A DNA stretch of 64,000 nt from Paramoeba atlantica (lineage: Eukaryota > Discosea), in contig CDRNVI010000043.1 in the NCBI GenBank assembly GCA_977017575.1, forward strand, positions 434,001 through 498,000. The letters run 5' to 3'. The translations under genes and the position numbers were made by a program. Numbering within the stretch: position 1 is the first letter of the stretch; each line of letters begins with the position of its first letter. Positions 48,206 through 56,874 of the stretch are shown piece after piece. The notes below the pieces were generated by a model. The model was not told the DNA's origin. It saw only the letters and a program-made list of their open reading frames with translations, and did not search any database.

Positions 48206-48642
48206 TAATTTTTTTTAACTTTGGACAAGAACATACGTTTCCGGAACTTGCAATTTTCTTCAAATTCATCGATTTTTTCGATATCTTAGGTATCTTCCTT
48301 ATAAATCCTTATTACCCAAACCCGTTTCCAATGTTCATGATCGCCTTAGAGAATAGATAGATCACGCGATCAAAAGAGTACTAAGTTAAGCGCACCAAGT
48401 AAGTTCCACAGTGATAGTATCCCGATCACAATGCGAAGTCCCCACCGACCTGAACGTCCTCATTGAAGCTCTTGTGCCATCGCAAAGCATCGTGAAATAA
48501 TTTCCTATTCTTTGGGAACGCCAAGCGCACATTCATGGTGTTTACAAGAAGGAAATGCCCATACTCGAAATGGAACAGCCCTCTCCAGGTTCCTTCTGGA
48601 AATGGAAATATTTTCGAACATAACCAACTGCAACACACTACA
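48206..48642. other. Spacer, no supported gene
   Basis: About 430 bases between the truncated MITE and the hydratase stop. A minus-strand stretch of 86 codons (48426-48686) overlaps the hydratase C-terminus in another frame and is not convincing. Confidence 0.4.
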
Positions 48643-49512
48643 CTAAGAGCCTTTATAACACGGTATCCGTTTCTCGATGAATGCATTTATTCCTTCCAAT
48701 CGGTCTTTGCTGTTCAATATAGAATGGTAGCACGCGCGTTCTATTCGCATATGCGCATCAGCATCTACTTCCGTTAATGCGGATGCTCTTAATGCCTTTT
48801 TCGATGCTCTAACAGCGAGAGGTGCGTTATTAGCAATAGTACGACCAAGGTCAACAGCATTTTCTACGGCTTCACCGGAAGTCACGACCGCGTTGACTAG
48901 GTTTATGCTGAGTGCCTCGCGTGCATTTATCTGTCGTCCGGTGAATACAAGTTCACATGATTTACTATAGCCGACAATCAGGCTCAAATGTTGCGTACCA
49001 CCTGCACCTGGAATAATACCGAGTTTAGTTTCAGGTAGTGAGAAGACGCTCTTCTCACCCGCAACACGCATGTCACATGAAAGTGCTAACTCGAATCCGC
49101 CGCCGATAGCCGGCCCCTCTATAGCAGCAATTGTGGGCATTGGTAATCGTGATATTGACACGAAAAGGCGACGCAAAATGTCGACAAAAAGAATAGTTTC
49201 CTTGTTTGACATTTTCTGTCGTTCATGTAAATCAGCTCCTGCACAGTACACCCCTTCCACTGCGCTTGCAAAAATTAGGCATCGACATTTAGAATTCACG
49301 CTCATTTTGGTTACATGCTTTTGTAGTTTGTTCACCAATGACTTGCTCAGAGCATTCCTTCGCTCAGGACGGTTCAATTCTAGGACATAAACACCGTTCT
49401 GTCCGATTTCCAGTCTACATTCGTGCTCAATTGATTTCTTAGTACAGGGTGCATCAACAGCAGAAAGAGTGGTGCGACAACCTTTTGCACATCTTACAAA
49501 CGATTTAAGCAT
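48643..49512 (-). CDS. Enoyl-CoA hydratase, methylglutaconyl-CoA hydratase (AUH) type
   Basis: A 289-residue crotonase-fold enzyme. VYCAGADLHERQKM, GPAIGGGFELALSCDMRVA (oxyanion hole) and ETKLGIIPGAGGTQ are the crotonase landmarks, and the ending SKDRLEGINAFIEKRIPCYKG matches human AUH ([20 protein letters not shown]). AUH hydrates 3-methylglutaconyl-CoA in mitochondrial leucine breakdown; some members also bind AU-rich RNA. The N-terminus (MLKSFVRCAKGCRTTLSA) suits a mitochondrial presequence. Catalytic Glu positions appear preserved. Confidence 0.92.
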   Translation of the reverse strand: MLKSFVRCAKGCRTTLSAVDAPCTKKSIEHECRLEIGQNGVYVLELNRPERRNALSKSLVNKLQKHVTKMSVNSKCRCLIFASAVEGVYCAGADLHERQKMSNKETILFVDILRRLFVSISRLPMPTIAAIEGPAIGGGFELALSCDMRVAGEKSVFSLPETKLGIIPGAGGTQHLSLIVGYSKSCELVFTGRQINAREALSINLVNAVVTSGEAVENAVDLGRTIANNAPLAVRASKKALRASALTEVDADAHMRIERACYHSILNSKDRLEGINAFIEKRIPCYKGS

Positions 49513-49808
49513 TTAATATTTACTTTCACGCTAAATTCCGAAACCCAAAATTACTTTTGAAAAGAAGGTTTAAACGACAAGTAGTTCGGTACCCGGCGTT
49601 CCTATTTCTGACTATGCGTCATAGTTACTCCACGCATTTTCAAAACCGTCTTTTAAAAACGGTTTAAAAATTTTATAAGCAAAAGAGGGGTTGTCGGAAC
49701 TTAATTTGACATCATAAAAGCCCGAGTACTCCAATGGCAATCTGTACCACAATAAATTTCATGGGCATTGCATGCTACATGTGCTGAATACGGATGCATT
49801 GATAAATG

Positions 49809-50489
49809 CTAATCACGATGTTCAGGATGTTCTTCGTGTACGTATTCGCCTTGTTCATTTCCTTCGTCGAGAATTTCATCATTGCGCATTGAAGTAGTTC
49901 CGTATCCGGCATTGCAATTCCCTGCGAGTAGACCCGTAAGTCCGAATCCTGCAATAGGGTCATTCCACTCTGCTTCCTTTTGTATTTGCTGAGCAATTTG
50001 CTCAAGGTAATTTCCCATAAGAACTTTCTCTGGAGGGCGAACCAAATCGTTCGTAAGTGTAGCAATGTTTTCACACAATGTTTGGGGTAATTCTACCACT
50101 GACCTCTTCGGCATACAAACCTGGACATATTCAGAGGTAGTTGGTTTATGATTGCAAAGCTCAATTCTTTCCGTAGGTGTAAGCTCCGGTAAGTCACGGT
50201 TCTTCAGTAATTTATCCACAGTTACTAAGTATTCCTTCAAAATATTAGAAGGGGGAAATCCAGCAGGACTCCTTTCATCTACCTCAAACTCATTAGCGTC
50301 GTTCTCATCGCTTGTGAGGTAGGGTCTTTCTGATCTCAAAGCGCACAGTAGATGATGCTCCAATGTAACCACATTGCTTGGTAGCGGGACTAAATCGCGC
50401 GATTCTAGAAAGGACTGTCTTTGCTCTCTACGCTTGAGCAATAGCTTAAGCATTTCGAGATTAGTTATGGGGACTGATGCGTCGGACAT
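49809..50489 (-). CDS. RNA polymerase III subunit RPC9 (CRCP/Rpb4-like)
   Basis: A 226-residue protein. Segments ITNLEMLKLLLKRREQRQS, EYLVTVDKLLKNRDLPELTPTERIELCNHKP and the following TTSEYVQV match the Rpb4-type HRDC fold of RPC9/CRCP (human: NYEVFQLLTDLKEQRK; LTKAEKLQLLNHRPVT). RPC9 pairs with RPC8 in the Pol III stalk. It is longer than the human protein (148) because of a linker in the middle (residues 55-80) and an acidic tail. Good match in order and spacing. Confidence 0.82.
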   Translation of the reverse strand: MSDASVPITNLEMLKLLLKRREQRQSFLESRDLVPLPSNVVTLEHHLLCALRSERPYLTSDENDANEFEVDERSPAGFPPSNILKEYLVTVDKLLKNRDLPELTPTERIELCNHKPTTSEYVQVCMPKRSVVELPQTLCENIATLTNDLVRPPEKVLMGNYLEQIAQQIQKEAEWNDPIAGFGLTGLLAGNCNAGYGTTSMRNDEILDEGNEQGEYVHEEHPEHRD

Positions 50490-50809
50490 GTAGCGTGCCA
50501 GTAATAGTAAGTTCTATAAAAACATGGCCTTGGTAAATGATTTAAAAATTTGATCGAAAGAGAAGGCCTGAAGACATAACGCAGTACTCGGCTTAAAATG
50601 ATAGTAACAGTGGAGAATTATCCAGTGTCCCGGTTTTTTGTATATGATAGCTGGAAAAGGATATTTAGACTTTTACCTGAGAAATGAGAAAGAAAACTAC
50701 GTTTTGAATCTAGTGTGATTAAGCGCTTGAAGCACAAAAAAGTCTGAAAACATCAGTTTGCAGGCCTTCTCGTTCCAGGAAAAGGCCCACGACGTGTATT
50801 AACGCAGCT
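50490..50809. other. Intergenic region, no gene seen
   Basis: About 320 AT-rich bases between the small mitochondrial-type gene and RPC9. Nothing recognised. Confidence 0.4.
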
Positions 50810-51058
50810 CTAGGAATTCCACCCAGCCTTTCGTTGATACTTCTCCCTCATTTTTTTCTTCTCTTCTTCGCTCAACGGAGGATTCATGTAGAGCATAATT
50901 CCTAATGCCACAGGAACTATAACCAGCTGCATCCGAATCATTTTCTTGCCCTCCAATTTGATTTTATTCCATGTAGATTCGTCTATACAGGTAGGTATTT
51001 GAAATGGTGTTCTCCATGAAGTATTTCTTTGGCACAAGAGTCGGATCGCAGCGCGCAT
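50810..51058 (-). CDS. Small mitochondrial-type membrane protein
   Basis: 82 residues: a basic start (MRAAIRLLCQRNTSWR), one hydrophobic segment (MQLVIVPVALGIMLYMNPPL, about residues 43-62) and a charged tail (SEEEKKKMREKYQRKAGW). The layout fits a single-span inner-membrane subunit or assembly factor. No family recognised. Confidence 0.6.
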   Translation of the reverse strand: MRAAIRLLCQRNTSWRTPFQIPTCIDESTWNKIKLEGKKMIRMQLVIVPVALGIMLYMNPPLSEEEKKKMREKYQRKAGWNS

Positions 51059-51359
51059 ACCAAAAGAGGATATTCTATACTTTAAAATTTATATATTGTA
51101 GTTTGTATTGCTTCTTTTGTTGTTTGTATTACTATTTTGCACTCTGCCGCAATATAAAGAAAAATGCACTCATTTAACTGAGTGTCTCAAAAAGTGAATG
51201 ATCAACGACGAAGAAACAGGGGACAGCGAACTCTACCGAGTAGTAATTGTAAACAAGATCCGTCAAAAAAGAAATAGAAGAAACGAAAAAATCCGAGCAA
51301 GACCGAATGTTGTCGTCACTTGGCAAGTAAATTTTTCATGCAAGTTTCTCTACTCAAGT
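51059..51359. other. Intergenic region, no gene seen
   Basis: About 300 AT-rich bases, with nothing recognised. Confidence 0.4.
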
Positions 51360-51731
51360 TCAATATAATCTGAAACGACCGCATGATTTACACCGAATTG
51401 TGTATGCCTCGTTGCGGTTTCGACACTCAAAATAAGAGCAGTACCAAGGTACTCGCACTGTGGGTGTCATTTCCTTCCACTCTACAGGACGAGACGCTGA
51501 GCAAGACCAACAATTTTTTTGGGCATTATTGCTGCACATTCCGCAACCCTTACAGTGCCACTGTCCAAAAAGCAAAGGTTTTGCGGGACGTACTCGAGAA
51601 CAGTTCTCACATTCGCCTTTTCTCTTCTCGTTCAATCTATTACATACACAAAGCCAGTCTCCACATCGGGGTCTTTTGATGGTCCAGGGTCGCAGTAACA
51701 CACGTGGCCAAGGAGAGGATATTATTTTCAT
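51360..51731 (-). CDS. Triple RanBP2-type zinc-finger protein
   Basis: A 123-residue protein made almost only of three RanBP2-type fingers: GDWLCVCNRLNEKRKGECENC, GQWHCKGCGMCSNNAQKNCWSC, and PWYCSYFECRNRNEAYTIRCKSC. Each has the W-x-C...C-x10-C-x2-C pattern, some with altered spacing between the first two Cys. RanBP2 fingers bind single-stranded RNA or proteins. The N-terminus (MKIISSPWPRVLLRPWTIKRP) is basic and could target mitochondria, where such proteins act in RNA processing in kinetoplastids; that link is inference. Confidence 0.8.
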   Translation of the reverse strand: MKIISSPWPRVLLRPWTIKRPRCGDWLCVCNRLNEKRKGECENCSRVRPAKPLLFGQWHCKGCGMCSNNAQKNCWSCSASRPVEWKEMTPTVRVPWYCSYFECRNRNEAYTIRCKSCGRFRLY

Positions 51732-51955
51732 TTCGATGTCATGTAATACGGTTCACAGCGCAAAGGTCGTTCATGTATTTCGAAACCTGTAAATAAGGAG
51801 GAATTCGCATGAGGACAAAAAACATTTTTATCTGCATACAGAAATGAAACTGTATTTCTAGGCCGGGTGGTTTGCCAAAATAAATCTATTCGCAACAGGA
51901 CTTAATCAAAAAAAATACTAACCTATATTTAAAGATAATCTCGGGTACCCGCTTC

Positions 51956-52588
51956 CTATTCAAGAAGACAAGTCAAATCCTCATCATTCATATCCACCTC
52001 TTCCCCCTCACCTTGTGGCAACCTCTGAACAACATTCCCATGCCTGTGTCGTTTATGTATCTCCCGTTCCACCCTCTCCTCCACCCTCTCCTCACGACCA
52101 CTCTCCTCACGCCCACTCTCCCCCGTTTCACTTTCCGAGTTTTCGAACCCACCCTCGCGCCGCTCGCCTCCCCCTTCTCCCTCCTCCTCCTCCTCCTCCC
52201 CCTCGCTCCTCCCCCCACTCGAGCGACTCCTCTCACTCCCCGACTCCGCCTCGCGGTCGACGTACCGCTGGGCGTGTCGCGCGGCGCGCTGTCGCGCCTT
52301 CTGCTTTCGCGCCCGGCGCGCGAGCCCGCGCTCGCTGACGTAGCCGGTCGCCTTGTGGTAACGCTGCAGGGTGCGACGGGCGACGTGCTCGAGTCGCCAC
52401 GGGAGCTCTGCCGCGGGGAGGTCCCGGTTGGTGAGCACCGCGCGGAGACCGCGACGGAGCCCGGGGTGGTAGGCGGGGGGGATTTCCTGCATCTGACGGA
52501 GCAGAGCAAAGAGGGTCTCCGGGGGGACGGTGTCCGGGGTGAGGTCGACGGCGATGCGGTCGTTGTAGTGGTTGGGGAAGGGAGGCAT
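51956..52588 (-). CDS. Hypothetical protein with acidic Gly/Glu-rich tail
   Basis: A 210-residue protein. Residues 1-105 look folded (IPPAYHPGLRRGLRAVL..LPWRLEHVARRTLQRYHKATGYVS) and very basic at 85-105 (RRARKQKARQRAARHAQR). Residues 110-190 are Ser/Gly/Glu repeats. Coding-strand codons end in C for about 60 codons, then in G, so the acidic tail coincides with the compositional change near 52,320. No domain recognised. A ribosome-associated or nucleolar role would suit the basic helix but is only a guess. Confidence 0.6.
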   Translation of the reverse strand: MPPFPNHYNDRIAVDLTPDTVPPETLFALLRQMQEIPPAYHPGLRRGLRAVLTNRDLPAAELPWRLEHVARRTLQRYHKATGYVSERGLARRARKQKARQRAARHAQRYVDREAESGSERSRSSGGRSEGEEEEEEGEGGGERREGGFENSESETGESGREESGREERVEERVEREIHKRHRHGNVVQRLPQGEGEEVDMNDEDLTCLLE

Positions 52589-52891
52589 GGGTGAGGGGGG
52601 AGGAAAAGAAAGAAAAAGTTTCTTGGAAAAGACGCTTCTACACTGTAGGTTACCATTGTAAGTTATAACTTTTTTGATCCTTTTTTTCCCTTTTGCAAAA
52701 ATAAACCTCTAGAAGAGCTTCGTCTTGTGTGTGACGGAAGGAGATGTGAAATGCCATGGAAAGACGCGAAAAGAATAACGTGTGAAAAGTAACATGTGAG
52801 CTCCTTACACTGTTCATACATTGTAGTTTTAGGAAGTCGTAGAAGTGTAAAGGAAGAGTAAAAAACGGATAGGGTAAAAGCTCCACACAGA

Positions 52892-53677
52892 TCATGCATT
52901 CTCTGCACTAGGTATGGACAGTCTGCGTGGTTTCTTGGCCTCTTTTGCTTCCGCATCCGCAAGAGTGATTCGTCGTCGTCGAGGGCGGCAGGACAGAGGG
53001 TTGGGTCCCTTTGATTTTCTTTTTTTCCGTGGCTGCACAAATTCTGTGGAAGCGTCGCTGGTCTTCCTTTCCATAAGATTTTGTTGTTTCGCAGACATCG
53101 GTTCTCTACCAATAGTTTTAGGGCTGGACATATCAGATTGCCCCGTAGTCCGTGATTGTCCACTTGCATTCGGGGGTCGAATTCGTAACTCGGCCAGATT
53201 TCGGTCAAAAACAAGGACTGGTACCTGAGGAAACATTCGCGTAATATCGGGTGCGTGCAAGGAAGAAGTACAAATCATGCAGCTCTTTTTTCTGTCCAAA
53301 TATTGAAGGTTCATTCTTATCCAGCGGTCAAGCAAATCAGTGCTGTTTTTTATTTGCTCAATCTTCACCTTTTCTCCAGACTCGTCCATTATGGAAACGT
53401 ATTGAAGCTTTTGACCGAGACGGAGCGCCGCCTGATGACCGCTTTGCTTAAGACTTTCCAATGTCCAAGTATGCGTACATACTGAAAAGAGTGTTGGTTT
53501 GCCCAATGTGGTTAAGAGTCGTGTAACTGCTTCTCTTGGTGTAGTCTGTCGCGAAACGCATTCCTGCAAAAAGTCACTCTCAACCCATACACGATACGGA
53601 GGCCGATGATTGTGACATATTTCGTAGTTAAGAAGCGCCTTTTTATTGTCCTTCCTGCGATGTACGCGTGATTTCAT
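52892..53677 (-). CDS. UTP23-like rRNA-processing protein
   Basis: A 261-residue PIN-fold protein. HRRKDNKKALLNYEICHNHRPPYRVWVESDFLQECV matches the UTP23 start (RKxxKxxxFY..F..PY.V..D..F), then TPREAVTRLLTTLGKPTLFSVCTHTWTLESL corresponds to the segment with the conserved Cys and helix, and a Cys/His pair (SCMICTSS) follows before VPVLVFDRNLAELRIRPPN. UTP23 is part of the small-subunit processome and lacks full PIN catalytic acids. The C-terminus is basic (RKKRKSKGPNPLSCRPRRRR), fitting a nucleolar protein. It is a divergent but ordered match. Confidence 0.78.
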   Translation of the reverse strand: MKSRVHRRKDNKKALLNYEICHNHRPPYRVWVESDFLQECVSRQTTPREAVTRLLTTLGKPTLFSVCTHTWTLESLKQSGHQAALRLGQKLQYVSIMDESGEKVKIEQIKNSTDLLDRWIRMNLQYLDRKKSCMICTSSLHAPDITRMFPQVPVLVFDRNLAELRIRPPNASGQSRTTGQSDMSSPKTIGREPMSAKQQNLMERKTSDASTEFVQPRKKRKSKGPNPLSCRPRRRRITLADAEAKEAKKPRRLSIPSAENA

Positions 53678-53843
53678 TTAAAAGCGTAAGTCTGGGGTAT
53701 AGAAGATAACTCTCTTCCTACGGTGACATAAATAATATATCTAAGTATTACATAAGAGCTTCTTTAGTCAACCATTTTATTCCAAAATTTGTAACTACAT
53801 GCGTACCTCTAATAAACAGATAAGACTTTCAATCTCCGAACTG

Positions 53844-54839
53844 TCATCGATCTTGCTCGGCTGCTTCTTGCTTGAACGCGATAACTTTGCGCAACGCAGG
53901 TATTGCACAGTGGGCGATTAGCAAAGGAATTGTAATGGTTGGGTCGGCGTGCACTTTGATGTGCCTCGAACCCGGTGCCAGTTTACCCCAAGACACGGCC
54001 TCATCGGGGGAAGCTCCGGAGTCGCTCCCGTCAAACTCTTGTAACGTACTCAAATAAATCGCCAGATCAGCCCCATTACGCATCAAATTGGCGTTACAGG
54101 TATGATGTTTCACGACTCCGCCGCCGGCAATAATCATTGCGGTGCGTCGGGCGTCCATCGCTATACGGTTGATTTTACAAATATCCGAGACAAGATCAAC
54201 ACAGGGCATAGGGGTGTGCTTGGACATAAGTTCGGCCATTGTACTGTCAGCCCAGGCTGGGATAAAAATGGGGATGTCATGTTGGGCGGCCCAATAGACA
54301 AAACTATTTTCGCATTCTGGCTCAGACATTGACATAACACACTTTCCAATCATTGTAGCCAGTACTGATGGGGAATACTTCATGTTAGGGATCATCGTCG
54401 CAATAATTTCTTTTGCAAACCACTCATCAAATTTCTCTCGATCACACAACACTCTTGATATGTCGCGTTCGATGGAAGCCCCCGATACGACAAGGACATG
54501 TAATAGTTTATGTTGCGTAAGAAACACTGCCGCATCATGTACGCAGGTATCTACGAAATTGTCAGAAAAAGCAAAGAAAACCGTGCTCTTCGTTTTGAAC
54601 CCAACTTCGCTCTCTGAAGCTGTGTCTTTCTGAGTACTCGAGTCATCGTTCTTCCCGAGAGACCAGCCGATCATTTCTTTAAATATTATGAATGCCTGAC
54701 CTAGATTTGAAGCTTGAAAGCCGGTGGTCAGATATCCATCTAGAAGAGTGCAAAGATCTGGAGACAATACCCCATTGACCTGCAAGTAGTCAAATGTAGG
54801 ATCTGAGGGTTGAAAAACTGCAGAGTGAGCATCGTCCAT
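53844..54839 (-). CDS. Deoxyhypusine synthase, divergent
   Basis: 331 residues from ATG 54839. The C-terminal half is highly conserved: GGGVVKHHTCNANLMRNGAD with the catalytic Lys (about residue 245), then EFDGSDSGASPDEAVSWGK. It makes deoxyhypusine on eIF5A from spermidine and NAD. The N-terminal half is poorly conserved: the NAD-binding segment around human TSNLISSG reads FSDNFVDTC, GG-x-EED reads GASIERD, and a loop of about 25 residues after it is absent. This resembles the trypanosome split into catalytic and prozyme paralogues. The frame extends 39 codons upstream with a hydrophobic start; AGs after a pyrimidine tract favour the later ATG. Confidence 0.88.
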   Translation of the reverse strand: MDDAHSAVFQPSDPTFDYLQVNGVLSPDLCTLLDGYLTTGFQASNLGQAFIIFKEMIGWSLGKNDDSSTQKDTASESEVGFKTKSTVFFAFSDNFVDTCVHDAAVFLTQHKLLHVLVVSGASIERDISRVLCDREKFDEWFAKEIIATMIPNMKYSPSVLATMIGKCVMSMSEPECENSFVYWAAQHDIPIFIPAWADSTMAELMSKHTPMPCVDLVSDICKINRIAMDARRTAMIIAGGGVVKHHTCNANLMRNGADLAIYLSTLQEFDGSDSGASPDEAVSWGKLAPGSRHIKVHADPTITIPLLIAHCAIPALRKVIAFKQEAAEQDR

Positions 54840-54956
54840 CACGAATGGAAAAATAAGCTTAGAATTTTCGTACACGAGCTGTGCAACTTGAAATGAACAT
54901 GTATGTAACAGAACAGTAAGCTTAACTATGATCGAAAAAAATACTGTTCTCCCCAT

Positions 54957-55293
54957 ATACTTATAGTCGAAGAAAACATTGCTCGTTAAACCTCCAATTC
55001 ACGATTCCTTTAATCGCGAAAGAGATGTGATTGAGCATCTTTGAGACAACCTTTTGAAAAGTAAGACGTAAAGCAAAAAATAAGTTAAATCAATTCATGC
55101 CTCTTTAAGGATCAATACACTAAATCGGCAAGGTTATCACACGTGTTCCGTCTTCTATGCTTATAGCACTAACACATGCGCAGTACTCCAGTAGGTATGC
55201 TTAGTAGATGCCTCTAATTCTATCCACACTTCGTTTCCTTGGACTCACAGACCACGCCGATGCTCGTAAACGTAGCTCCGATGTTTCGTTAGT
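54957..55293. other. Intergenic region, no gene seen
   Basis: About 340 bases between the SNARE stop and the deoxyhypusine synthase leader, with no structure recognised. Confidence 0.4.
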
Positions 55294-55644
55294 TTATCTT
55301 TGGCTACGAAGAATATAGTACAGGAAAAAGAAGACAAAGGCAACAAACATAATTAAAGTTCGCATGGGGTGAAAGTTAGTGTGTCGGTGCATCACAACAT
55401 TGATATGGTGGAGACTTCGTTGAAGCGCTCCACGTGACTTTAGCATCAGTTTATCCATTCCAGATAGAATCGACGTCTGTTCGGAAACTTCTTGTTGTAG
55501 AGATTTGCATGCACCATGTAGTTGGGAGACTTGATTAGACAACGCGCGTAATATGGCCTCATTTTCTTCGAGGACGTATTCGCCCAAGCCTCCACTGGAA
55601 GCCGTAGTTCTTCTCTTGTCGGTGCTTACTGTGGTTGTTGGCAT
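55294..55644 (-). CDS. Bet1-like Qc-SNARE
   Basis: A 116-residue tail-anchored SNARE. A heptad region from LEENEAILRALSNQVSQLH to LQRSLHHINVVMHRH is followed by one C-terminal membrane segment (LIMFVAFVFFFLYYIL) and a short basic tail. The E-x-x-N-E start and overall size match Bet1/Sft1, which act in ER-Golgi or intra-Golgi fusion. The polar zero-layer residue is probably the Gln in EVSEQTSIL. No other domain. Confidence 0.8.
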   Translation of the reverse strand: MPTTTVSTDKRRTTASSGGLGEYVLEENEAILRALSNQVSQLHGACKSLQQEVSEQTSILSGMDKLMLKSRGALQRSLHHINVVMHRHTNFHPMRTLIMFVAFVFFFLYYILRSQR

Positions 55645-55938
55645 AATCTCACACTCGCTCTTCTTAGTTTCATTTCTTCTTTGGAAAATGCTAATTTATT
55701 AAAAGCGAATAAAGAGGAGGTTCTTTAACGTAGCGAATTATAGTATTCAGAAATAGGTCTCAGTATAGTAGTAATTTAGAAAATATACGATGAACGGAAA
55801 GCTACAAATAGTATTTTGCTTAATTTTTCTTTGAGAATGCTCAACCACTAAAATTTCAGATTTGCTTCAGTATCAATAAATGCTGATACAACTTTTCACT
55901 TTCTTTCTTGCTACTTGCTCTTGACTTTGTATGTGACC

Positions 55939-56664
55939 TCAAATAAGGCGTTTGACGAATTGATTCATATAGGCCTCACGGTTCCCAAAGTCTCCCCCTT
56001 CGATAAAATGTCGGCGTTTCTTGTTAATACCACCACGCGGAGCGCTGAGTTTAAAGGGCCACAGCGTAGACGATACCTTGGTGAAACGAGGTCCGCACGT
56101 CGCTAGCTCGTGGACTATATCATCAAAGCATTGAATCGTCTTGCAGTAGGGCAGCGCCTTGCGCACCACCTCATTGTCAGTGAGCCGAATTCGCTTGCCT
56201 CCGATCTTTGCGTAACCACGTTTCAGGACGAGCTTCTGCACGGTACTCGGGCTGAGCTGACCATAGGTTACCCAGGGTTCAATCATGCGCAGCATCGGCA
56301 TTGTGGCCTTGTTAAGACGAAGGAACACTCCGTTGTAGATTTGACGCAGCCGGAACAGAGTCAAGATCTTACGGGGGCGGGGAGGGACCTTGTGAATCCC
56401 TCGGGTACGTACAACGAAGGCTACCTTCGGGCTTCCCTCAGTGACGTATTTCCCCTCGCGTTCGGCGGTACGCTTCAGGGCAGCTTCAGATCGCTCCACC
56501 TGTTGGCGTTTTCGGGCATTCGTAACGGCTCGTTTCAGTACCGTCGCGCGCTGTTGGGCCTCTCGTCGGGCTACCTTGCCCTGTGACTGAGTCACGGCCT
56601 TGACGCGGTCCCGCTTCACCTTTTCCTTCTTCAGTTTCGATTCCGGTACGCGTTGGGTAGTCAT
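55939..56664 (-). CDS. Ribosomal protein uL30 (L7)
   Basis: A 241-residue large-subunit protein. VAFVVRTRGIHKVPPRPRKILTLFRLRQIYNGVF, MLRMIEPWVTYGQLS and the ending FGNREAYMNQFVKRLI are typical of eukaryotic uL30. A basic N-terminal helix of about 70 residues reaches into rRNA. A pyrimidine tract and AG (ctattacttcAG) lie about 35 bases upstream of the ATG. Confidence 0.97.
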   Translation of the reverse strand: MTTQRVPESKLKKEKVKRDRVKAVTQSQGKVARREAQQRATVLKRAVTNARKRQQVERSEAALKRTAEREGKYVTEGSPKVAFVVRTRGIHKVPPRPRKILTLFRLRQIYNGVFLRLNKATMPMLRMIEPWVTYGQLSPSTVQKLVLKRGYAKIGGKRIRLTDNEVVRKALPYCKTIQCFDDIVHELATCGPRFTKVSSTLWPFKLSAPRGGINKKRRHFIEGGDFGNREAYMNQFVKRLI

Positions 56665-56874
56665 AACGAACGTAATTTATAGAATATACAAGACTGAAGT
56701 AATAGGTCTGGAAGATACACCCCGTCTCTGTTGTCGAGAAACTATGCGTAAAAACAGTACCAGGTATACCTGATGTACAGTGTAACTGGATATAAATTCT
56801 GCAACTGGTTGTACATGCCCTTACCTTCGAAAAACCCAAAATTTACTTATGAACCCTACATCCCACCCTCTTAT

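Noticed and set aside
48426-48686. A small gene downstream of the AUH-type hydratase.
   Set aside because: Its start overlaps the hydratase C-terminus in another frame, and nothing supports it.
52013-52656. Plus- and minus-strand frames overlapping the acidic-tail gene.
   Set aside because: Low-complexity Pro/Arg/Ser translations produced by the C- and G-rich composition; the frame from 52588 has the best N-terminus.
52663-53214. A 183-codon minus-strand frame overlapping the 3' end of UTP23.
   Set aside because: It overlaps a recognised gene in another frame and has no recognisable features.
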